8,177 bases of DNA from contig JAKJDA010000112.1 in NCBI GenBank assembly GCA_022706165.1, positions 330-8,506 of the forward strand. The letters are read 5' to 3'. The notes beneath the pieces were generated by a model that was not told the DNA's origin, searched no databases, and saw only the letters and a list, made by a program, of their open reading frames with translations. The DNA is from Candidatus Hydrogenedentota bacterium. GTDB taxonomy: Bacteria > Hydrogenedentota > Hydrogenedentia > Hydrogenedentales > SLHB01. Below are positions 1 through 5,120 of the stretch, in pieces (position 1 is the first letter of the stretch; each line of letters opens with the position of its first letter). The position numbers and the translations under genes are program-made.

Positions 1-2
1 CG

Positions 3-1715
3 ACGTTCATCGTCGACAATACGGCGCCCGCCGTGACCGTGACGCCGCCCAGTGATATCGATCCGAACACGGGACTCTGGCGCACGCGCCACGGACCGCT
101 CGTGTTCACGGTCGACTATGCTGAACTGCACATGAGCGCGATAACCTTGGCCGCCTCTTCCGTGCAACTGAACACAACCGGCACTGTGACGGTGGGTTCC
201 GTAACGGTTGACGGCTCCGGCCTCGCCACGCGCACGGTGACGTTGAGCGACATCAACGGCGACGGCGCGGTGGGCATCCGAATCCCGTCGGAAACCGCCA
301 TAGACCATGCCGGCAACCTGGCCTTGGCCTCGCCCAACAGCGCGACCATGCCGGTGGACAACACGCCGCCGACGATAGCGGTTTCCGGTCCGACTCCGAT
401 CATCAGCAACCGCGGTCCCGTGACGTACACGGTCACCTACGGCGGCGCCGATGAAATATCGCTGACTCCGGCGTTGGTGAGTCTCGCCCGGACGGGCACC
501 GCCACGGCTGCCGTTCAGGTGACCGGTTCCGGCCTGACGACACGCACCATCACCCTTTTCAACATGCGGGGCGATGGCACGATCATCGTGAACGTCCAAC
601 CGAACAGCGCCGCCGATAAATTCGGCAACGTGGCCCCTGCGGCCTCATCGGGCGTTCAAGACGTGCTGCGCGTCGACAACACGAAGCCCGTGATCCTCCT
701 CAATGGAAGCGAGACGGTGAACATCGAGTACACCGACTGCTACACCGATGCCGGGGCGACCGCCTTCGACGACATCGACGGCGAAATCACCGATCGGATA
801 GTCACGGTCAACCCCGTGGACACGCTGTATCCTGAATCCATCACCTACAGCGTGCGCTACAACGTCAGCGACACCGCCGGCAACGCAGCCGACGAAGTCA
901 TCCGCACCGTGATCGTCAGTCGCCTGCCCAAACTCAGGACGATCGTCAACCTGCTGGGCGGCACGGCTTCCTACGGAGGCAACACCTGCCAGGCCACCAT
1001 TATGGCGGGTCGTTTGACCGGAACGCGCACCAACGTCGTCATCGACCGTGCGCCGCGGTTCGCGATTCCGAACAGCCCCTTGAACATTGAATGCGGCCTG
1101 TGCTTCTCCATCGAGCCGGAAACCACCTTCGTGTTCGGCAACTTCATCGGCACCGTGACCATCTGGTACGAAGACGACGGCACCGGAAATGTCAAGGGCA
1201 GTGGCGGCCGCGTGCCCATTTCGACCCTGAAGATGGTTCGCAAGAATGGACGCACCGGCAACGTCGAAATCTACAACGGTTCGAAAGCGTTGCCGTTGGC
1301 TCGCCACGACCCAGAAGCCAAGTCCTTCACCGTAGACGCCGAAGTCTGGGGTCTTTATGCCTTGGCGGGCGCTCCCAACTATCTGGCGAATCCGGACGCC
1401 GACACCGATCGCGATGGCATCCTGGACATTGTCGAGGATGACAACCACGACGGTCTCTGGTCGCACGTCGACGCCAACTTCCCGATGCGTTGGCCCTATC
1501 CGGGCAACGAAACCGACTGGATGAATTGGGACACGGACGGCGACGGCGTTTCCGATGGCGTGGAAATCGCTCTCGGCACGAACCCGCTTGATCCGAACAG
1601 CCCCACCCACGCTGGCGGCACGACAGGCGTTCCCGTAACGGTTATGCCGGGCCTTGCCGCACTCGCGGCGATGTTTGGGGCCATTGGGCTGCGCGCGATG
1701 CGACGCAAGCGCTAA
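3..1715 (+). CDS. Large Ig-like repeat surface/secreted protein with calcium-binding loops and C-terminal sorting tail (5' end missing)
   Basis: The reading frame is open from the left edge, so the N-terminus and any signal peptide lie outside the window; the first in-frame GTG (nt 33) is inside a repeat and is not the start. A VDNT-type linker recurs at nt 12, 354 and 672, marking two Ig-like repeats of about 114 and 106 residues, each ending in an 'xDxxGN' turn. Nt 672-920 resembles DUF5011-type Ig domains (PVILLNG, YTDAGA, DxDG, VSDTAGN). Nt 924-1370 is less clear and ends in WGLYALAG, like the close of beta-sandwich domains in other surface proteins. Two acidic DxDxDG-type loops (nt 1395-1454 and 1530-1595, ending GTNPLDP) look like thrombospondin-3 calcium motifs. 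The C-terminus has VPVTVMP (nt 1629-1649), a hydrophobic helix and RAMRRKR, as in exosortase-type substrates. It probably acts at the cell surface in adhesion or binding; the ligand is unknown and no enzyme domain is visible. Confidence 0.85.
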   Translation, partial: TFIVDNTAPAVTVTPPSDIDPNTGLWRTRHGPLVFTVDYAELHMSAITLAASSVQLNTTGTVTVGSVTVDGSGLATRTVTLSDINGDGAVGIRIPSETAIDHAGNLALASPNSATMPVDNTPPTIAVSGPTPIISNRGPVTYTVTYGGADEISLTPALVSLARTGTATAAVQVTGSGLTTRTITLFNMRGDGTIIVNVQPNSAADKFGNVAPAASSGVQDVLRVDNTKPVILLNGSETVNIEYTDCYTDAGATAFDDIDGEITDRIVTVNPVDTLYPESITYSVRYNVSDTAGNAADEVIRTVIVSRLPKLRTIVNLLGGTASYGGNTCQATIMAGRLTGTRTNVVIDRAPRFAIPNSPLNIECGLCFSIEPETTFVFGNFIGTVTIWYEDDGTGNVKGSGGRVPISTLKMVRKNGRTGNVEIYNGSKALPLARHDPEAKSFTVDAEVWGLYALAGAPNYLANPDADTDRDGILDIVEDDNHDGLWSHVDANFPMRWPYPGNETDWMNWDTDGDGVSDGVEIALGTNPLDPNSPTHAGGTTGVPVTVMPGLAALAAMFGAIGLRAMRRKR

Positions 1716-1738
1716 ACGAAAAGTTGACTCCTCTTTCA

Positions 1739-1778
1739 AGGGGCGCCGATCTTCACGATCGGCGCCCCTCCTTTTCGT
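1739..1778 (+). terminator. Rho-independent terminator after the surface-protein gene
   Basis: A perfect 13-bp GC-rich stem (1739-1751 with 1757-1769) has a 5-nt TTCAC loop and is followed by CCTTTTCGT. It lies 24 nt after the stop codon at 1713-1715. It should isolate the surface-protein transcript from the downstream gap promoter. Confidence 0.88.
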
Positions 1779-1837
1779 ACAGGGCCAGGCAGCGCCCCCC
1801 ATCAGACGTCGCAGTTCCTCCGCTCAGTTCCGTGCGT

Positions 1838-1866
1838 TTGACTTGTCGCGAGCAATCTGGCATAGT
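1838..1866 (+). promoter_or_regulatory. Predicted sigma70-type promoter with extended -10, upstream of gap
   Basis: The -35 box TTGACT (1838-1843, 5/6 to consensus) is separated by 17 nt from the -10 box CATAGT (1861-1866, 4/6). A TGG triplet directly before the -10 makes an extended -10 element. Transcription would start near 1873, giving a leader of about 310 nt before gap. It sits just after the preceding gene's terminator, where a gap promoter is needed. The call rests on sequence match only. Confidence 0.6.
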
Positions 1867-1872
1867 GTTCCG

Positions 1873-2186
1873 GATGGGAAAAGGTAGGAATTCGCCCCGC
1901 GATGGAGGACGGGGCGGAACGAAAGCCCTCCAATGGCTTGTCTTCTTACCCGCTTTTTCGAGTCCCGTGCTGCACGGGACTGCTCCGAAAAGGCGAAGTT
2001 GCCCCAGACGGCGCGTGTTTGCAAAAACGCTTGCCTCGCAACCTCCGGTGCGCAACAGCGCCCGGCGGGCAACGCTTTCCTGCCTCCAGAAACGGTATGC
2101 GCATACGCGGAGTGCGGCGGCGTACGGAATGGGCCTTTGTCCCGCTCTCCGCACAGGCAACAGAGCAATGAGAAGGGGAAACGAAC
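1873..2186 (+). promoter_or_regulatory. Long non-coding, hairpin-rich 5' leader of gap
   Basis: No credible protein gene lies here; the open frames on both strands match no family I recognise and lack good ribosome binding sites. Hairpins visible by eye are: 1893-1899 with 1910-1916 (7 bp, 10-nt loop); a composite stem with 1951-1960 pairing 1986-1995 (10 bp, one G-U) and 1961-1970 pairing 1972-1981 (10 bp), joined through a 4-nt bulge at 1982-1985; a CCC/GGG hairpin within 2057-2076; and the 12-bp palindrome GTATGCGCATAC at 2095-2106. GTTGCCC (1998-2004) can also pair with GGGCAAC (2067-2073). The gap ribosome binding site AAGGGG (2173-2178) ends the leader. It could be a regulatory leader, a separate small RNA or a dispersed repeat; I do not recognise a known riboswitch class. 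Confidence 0.45.
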
Positions 2187-3185
2187 ATGGCGACTAAGAT
2201 TGGCATCAACGGATTCGGGCGGATTGGCCGCAACGTGTTCAAGCTGCTCATGGAAGACAAGAACTTCGACGTAGAGTCGATCAACGACTTGACCGACGCG
2301 AAGACCCTCGCGCATCTGCTCAAGTATGACAGCGTTTTCGGCGTCTACGATGCCGATGTCTCCTCGACGGAAGACGCGATTGTCGTCAACGGCAAGGCCA
2401 TCAAGGTGACGGCCATCAAGGAGCCGTCCGAGATTCCATGGAAGGCCGTTGGCGCGGACATGGTTCTGGAATCGACCGGCCGGTTCACCACGAAGGAAGC
2501 CTGCTTGAAACACGTCGCCGCTGGCGCCAAGAAGGTGTTGTTGAGCGTTCCGCCGAAGGATGCGGTCGACGCGATCATCGTGGTCGGCGTAAACTGCGAC
2601 ACCCTGAAACCGACCGATGTGGTGGTTTCGAACGCGAGCTGCACGACCAACTGCTTGGCCCCGATGGCCAAGGTCCTTCACGAGAACTTCGGCATCAAGC
2701 GCGGTCTGATGACCACCGTCCATGCCTACACGAATGACCAACAGGTGCTGGACATGCCGCACAAAGACCTGCGCCGCGCCCGCGCCGCCGCGAACGCCAT
2801 CATCCCGACGACCACCGGCGCGGCCCGTGCGGTCGGCAAGGTGCTCCCGGCGTTGGCCGGCAAGCTCGACGGTTTTGCAATGCGCGTGCCGGTGATTGAC
2901 GGTTCGGTTGTCGACCTGTCGGTCGAGTTCGAGAAGCCCGTCACGAAGGAAGGCATCAACGCGGCGATTAAGGCGGCAGCGGAAGGATCGCTGAAGGGCA
3001 TCCTGCAGTATTGCGAAGACCCAATCGTCTCCTGCGACGTCATCGGAAACGCGCATTCCAGCGTGTTCGACGCCCTATCCACGATGGTCATGGGCGAGAA
3101 CTTCGCGAAGGTTGTCTCCTGGTACGACAACGAGTTCGGCTACTCGAACCGTTGCGTTGACCTGTTTCGCGCGATGGCGAAATAA
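2187..3185 (+). CDS. gap: Glyceraldehyde-3-phosphate dehydrogenase, type I, NAD-dependent
   Basis: This cytosolic glycolytic enzyme converts glyceraldehyde 3-phosphate, NAD+ and phosphate to 1,3-bisphosphoglycerate, reversibly. The 332-residue length is typical of the family. The N-terminal Rossmann motif GINGFGRIGR is at residues 6-15, and the acidic residue of INDL (32-35) at the end of the second beta strand favours NAD over NADP. The catalytic cysteine is Cys152 in SNASCTTNC, and the activating histidine is His179 in HAYTNDQ. The C-terminal domain has the usual NEFGYSNR stretch, with Phe where many bacterial enzymes have Trp. The ATG start has AAGGGG 8 nt upstream and begins directly with the Rossmann strand. 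The gene has its own promoter and long leader upstream and a terminator downstream, so it is probably monocistronic. All key residues are intact. Confidence 0.98.
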   Translation: MATKIGINGFGRIGRNVFKLLMEDKNFDVESINDLTDAKTLAHLLKYDSVFGVYDADVSSTEDAIVVNGKAIKVTAIKEPSEIPWKAVGADMVLESTGRFTTKEACLKHVAAGAKKVLLSVPPKDAVDAIIVVGVNCDTLKPTDVVVSNASCTTNCLAPMAKVLHENFGIKRGLMTTVHAYTNDQQVLDMPHKDLRRARAAANAIIPTTTGAARAVGKVLPALAGKLDGFAMRVPVIDGSVVDLSVEFEKPVTKEGINAAIKAAAEGSLKGILQYCEDPIVSCDVIGNAHSSVFDALSTMVMGENFAKVVSWYDNEFGYSNRCVDLFRAMAK

Positions 3186-3195
3186 CGATCGTGCC

Positions 3196-3235
3196 GGGGC
3201 TCGCGCGGGACATGCCGTGCGAGCCCCATTTTTCG
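3196..3235 (+). terminator. Rho-independent terminator between gap and pgk
   Basis: A 13-bp stem (3196-3208 with 3215-3227, one G-U pair) has a 6-nt loop and is followed by ATTTTTCG, with five T at 3229-3233. It begins 11 nt after the gap stop codon. It would end most gap transcripts and uncouple gap from pgk unless there is read-through. Confidence 0.85.
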
Positions 3236-3257
3236 ATCGAGATGGACGCGATACACC

Positions 3258-3271
3258 GGGCAGCGATGCCC
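3258..3271 (+). promoter_or_regulatory. Small GNRA-capped hairpin in the pgk upstream region
   Basis: GGGCA (3258-3262) pairs with TGCCC (3267-3271) around the loop GCGA, a GNRA tetraloop. It lies about 50 nt before the pgk start. I found no convincing -35/-10 pair between the gap terminator and pgk, so how pgk is transcribed is not clear. The hairpin is short and its role is unknown. Confidence 0.3.
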
Positions 3272-3305
3272 TGTTTATCCCATTCATTTCAGACTGGTCA
3301 CAGCG

Positions 3306-3312
3306 AAAGGGA
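3306..3312 (+). promoter_or_regulatory. Ribosome binding site that sets the pgk start
   Basis: AAAGGGA lies 9 nt before the ATG at 3322. The frame stays open back to 3112, overlapping the gap coding end and its terminator, but only the ATG at 3322 has this site and gives the normal PGK N-terminus. Confidence 0.75.
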
Positions 3313-3321
3313 ATACGGATT

Positions 3322-4557
3322 ATGAACAAGCTGACGCTCGACAAGTTGGATGTCAACGGCAAGCGCGTGCTGATGCGCGTGGACTTCAACGTGCCGCAGA
3401 ACGCGGACGGCACGGTGCGCGACGATACGCGCATCCGCGCAGCCCTGAAGAGCATCAACTATGTCCGCGAAAACGGCGGGATGCTGATCCTCATGTCGCA
3501 CCTGGGGCGCCCGAAAGACCCCAAGAAAGCCGAGACGCCGGAAGAGGCCGCGAAGATCGTCGCCAAGAATGAAACCCTGACGATGGGACCGATCGCGGAT
3601 CGCTTGCGCGAGTTGGTGGGCGGCAATGTGACGAAGTTGGATGCGCTCGTGGGACCCGAAGTCTCGGCGGCGGTTGCGGCGATGCAGCCTCGCGACATCA
3701 TCGTGCTCGAAAACACGCGCTTCCACAAAGGCGAGACAAAGAACGACCCCGAACTGTCGCAACAGCTGGCCAAGCTTGGCGACGTCTACGTGAGCGACGC
3801 ATTCGGTTCGGTCCACCGCGCGCACTGTTCGACGGAAGGCGTGACGGCATTCATTCCCGGCCCGTCCGCGGCGGGTTTCCTGGTTGCAAAAGAAATGGAA
3901 TATTTTGGCCGCGTGCTGAACGAACCGGCCCGTCCGCTGACGGCCATCTTGGGCGGCGCAAAGGTGTCGGACAAGATTCCCGTGATCGACAACCTGCTGA
4001 ACTTGGTCGATTGCCTCATCATCGGCGGCGGCATGGCCTTTACGTTCCTGAAGGCTTTGGGACAAGAGATCGGCGACTCTCTTCTAGACGAGGGCGGCAT
4101 CGAGGTTGCCAAATCCGCGATGGCAAAGGCCAAGGAGAAGGGCATCGAATTGCTGCTCCCGGTCGATACGGTCGTCGCAGACGCCTTCTCGCCGGACGCC
4201 AATGCAAAGGTTGTCGAAGCGGGCCAGATCGAGGCCGGTTGGCAGGGGTTGGATATTGGCCCGAAGACCATCGCGCTCTTTTCCGGCGCCATCAAGAAGT
4301 CGAAGACAGTCGTCTGGAATGGCCCGGTGGGCGTGTTCGAAATGGAGAAGTTCGCGGCCGGCACGAAGGCCATCGCCAATCTGCTTGCCGAGACGCCGAG
4401 CGTGACCAGCGTTATTGGCGGCGGCGACACGGCGGCAGCCGTTGTGCAGTTCGGGCTGGAAGACAAGATGTCGCACGTATCCACCGGCGGCGGCGCGTCG
4501 CTCGAAATGCTCGAAGGCAAGGAACTGCCGGGTTTGGCGGCGTTGACGAACGCCTAG
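3322..4557 (+). CDS. pgk: Phosphoglycerate kinase
   Basis: It transfers the acyl phosphate of 1,3-bisphosphoglycerate to ADP, the glycolytic step after GAPDH; it is cytosolic and monomeric in the family. The predicted protein is 411 residues, near the usual bacterial length of about 390-415. The N-terminal substrate domain shows RVDFNVP (19-25), the basic RIR at 37-39 and SHLGRPK (59-65), followed by LENTRFHKGE and a DAFGSVHRAH stretch. The C-terminal nucleotide domain shows GGAKVSDK (Lys214), GLDIGPKT, VWNGPVGVFE, the GGGDT loop at 366-370 and STGGGASLE near the end. The start is ATG 3322 on ribosome binding site evidence; the longer frame from 3112 is rejected. It lies 136 nt after gap, behind a terminator. 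There is no clear terminator after it, so transcription may continue into rpsO. Confidence 0.97.
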   Translation: MNKLTLDKLDVNGKRVLMRVDFNVPQNADGTVRDDTRIRAALKSINYVRENGGMLILMSHLGRPKDPKKAETPEEAAKIVAKNETLTMGPIADRLRELVGGNVTKLDALVGPEVSAAVAAMQPRDIIVLENTRFHKGETKNDPELSQQLAKLGDVYVSDAFGSVHRAHCSTEGVTAFIPGPSAAGFLVAKEMEYFGRVLNEPARPLTAILGGAKVSDKIPVIDNLLNLVDCLIIGGGMAFTFLKALGQEIGDSLLDEGGIEVAKSAMAKAKEKGIELLLPVDTVVADAFSPDANAKVVEAGQIEAGWQGLDIGPKTIALFSGAIKKSKTVVWNGPVGVFEMEKFAAGTKAIANLLAETPSVTSVIGGGDTAAAVVQFGLEDKMSHVSTGGGASLEMLEGKELPGLAALTNA

Positions 4558-4707
4558 ACGTTATATTGGGTGTCGCCGAGGCGCTGGGTACGGCGCAGCG
4601 GTGAGGATAGAGAACGGAAGTCGAGAGGAAGCTACCTGCCCCTCGGGCGCGCGCAACACCGACGCCGCACTGGGAGTCAGGCGCATCGAACAAGGAAAAG
4701 GTGAATC
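4558..4707 (+). promoter_or_regulatory. pgk-rpsO spacer, possible S15 regulatory leader
   Basis: This 150-nt spacer contains no terminator with a T tract and no gene. Two weak structures can be drawn. One pairs 4573-4577 with 4600-4604 and 4583-4586 with 4596-4599. The other pairs CGCC (4663-4666) with GGCG (4680-4683) over an ACT/AGT mini-stem and ends 8 nt before the first purine-rich ribosome site. TACCT (4633-4637) could pair with AGGTG (4699-4703) and mask ribosome binding. S15 represses its own mRNA through leader structures in several bacteria, so autoregulation is plausible here but only inferred. A TATATT at 4562-4567 could be a -10 box, without a well-spaced -35. Confidence 0.3.
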
Positions 4708-4977
4708 ATGAGCATCACGAAAGAAAAAAAGACCGCAGTCATCAAACAGCACGCAAAGCACGAAGGCGACACGGGTTCGGCGGACGTGCAGATCGCGATC
4801 CTGACGGAACGCATCAACACGTTGACCGAGCATTTCAAAGCGCACCCGAAAGACCATGCCGGCCGCCGTGGCCTCTTGATCCTGGTTGGGCGCCGCCGCC
4901 ATTTGCTGAACTACCTGCGTGCGCAAGACCTCGAACGGTATCGCGCGTTGGTCCAGACCTTGGGACTGCGCAAGTAA
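4708..4977 (+). CDS. rpsO: 30S ribosomal protein S15 (uS15)
   Basis: S15 is a primary binding protein of the 16S rRNA central domain, contacting the h20-h21-h22 junction and nucleating platform assembly. The 89-residue length is the standard one. Family signatures are present throughout: [17 protein letters not shown] (20-36), the [10 protein letters not shown] segment around 48-57 with the RNA-contacting His and Arg, [11 protein letters not shown], and the closing [14 protein letters not shown]. Two purine-rich sites precede the ATG: AAGGA at 4692-4696 (spacing 11) and AAGGTG at 4698-4703 (spacing 4). The first spacing is on the long side and the second on the short side, leaving room for translational control by the leader. 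The gene is followed by pnp, the arrangement found in many bacteria. Confidence 0.97.
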   Translation: MSITKEKKTAVIKQHAKHEGDTGSADVQIAILTERINTLTEHFKAHPKDHAGRRGLLILVGRRRHLLNYLRAQDLERYRALVQTLGLRK

Positions 4978-4981
4978 TCTT

Positions 4982-5026
4982 CGTTCGACGAGGCGGCGGA
5001 TCCCGCATACGCCGCCTCGCCGAACG
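4982..5026 (+). terminator. Strong intercistronic hairpin after rpsO (attenuator or processing site)
   Basis: Nt 4982-4998 pair with 5010-5026 to give 16 base pairs with a single A-C mismatch (4988/5020) and an 11-nt loop. It begins 5 nt after the rpsO stop. It is followed by CGTTGTAATG, with no T tract, so efficient intrinsic termination is doubtful. In E. coli the rpsO-pnp region carries hairpins where RNase III and RNase E act; a processing or 3'-end stabilising role is the best reading here by analogy. Confidence 0.55.
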
Positions 5027-5069
5027 CGTTGTAATGATCTTCGACAGGAACAAGAGCGAACAAATCGCC

Positions 5070-5091
5070 GGAACGAAATGGGAGTCGTTCC
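5070..5091 (+). promoter_or_regulatory. Hairpin in the pnp leader
   Basis: GGAACGA (5070-5076) pairs with TCGTTCC (5085-5091) around an 8-nt loop. It ends 16 nt before the pnp ribosome binding site GGAG (5108-5111). In E. coli, pnp is autoregulated by PNPase acting on an RNase III-cleaved leader hairpin; this stem is a candidate equivalent but is shorter. Confidence 0.35.
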
Positions 5092-5120
5092 ACACACGAA
5101 AAGAAATGGAGTGAAACAGA

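Noticed and set aside
645..1802. Long minus-strand open frame over the surface-protein gene
   Set aside because: It is a shadow of the strong + strand gene in GC-rich DNA. Its translation has no recognisable domain, and it crosses the terminator.
1724..2197. Plus-strand 157-codon open frame before gap
   Set aside because: It starts within the terminator stem region, overlaps the gap start, has no ribosome site and matches no family I know.
1824..3056. 410-codon minus-strand open frame over gap and its leader
   Set aside because: It lies antisense to the intact gap gene, has His/Arg/Asp-rich shadow composition and shows no family match.
3112..3321. N-terminal extension of pgk to an upstream ATG
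   Set aside because: It would overlap the gap coding end and translate the terminator. The normal PGK N-terminus and ribosome site support 3322.
4543..4567. Possible rpsO promoter TTGACG with TATATT
   Set aside because: Both hexamers look good, but the spacer is only 13 nt, well short of the usual 16-18. TATATT alone is kept only as a weak hint.
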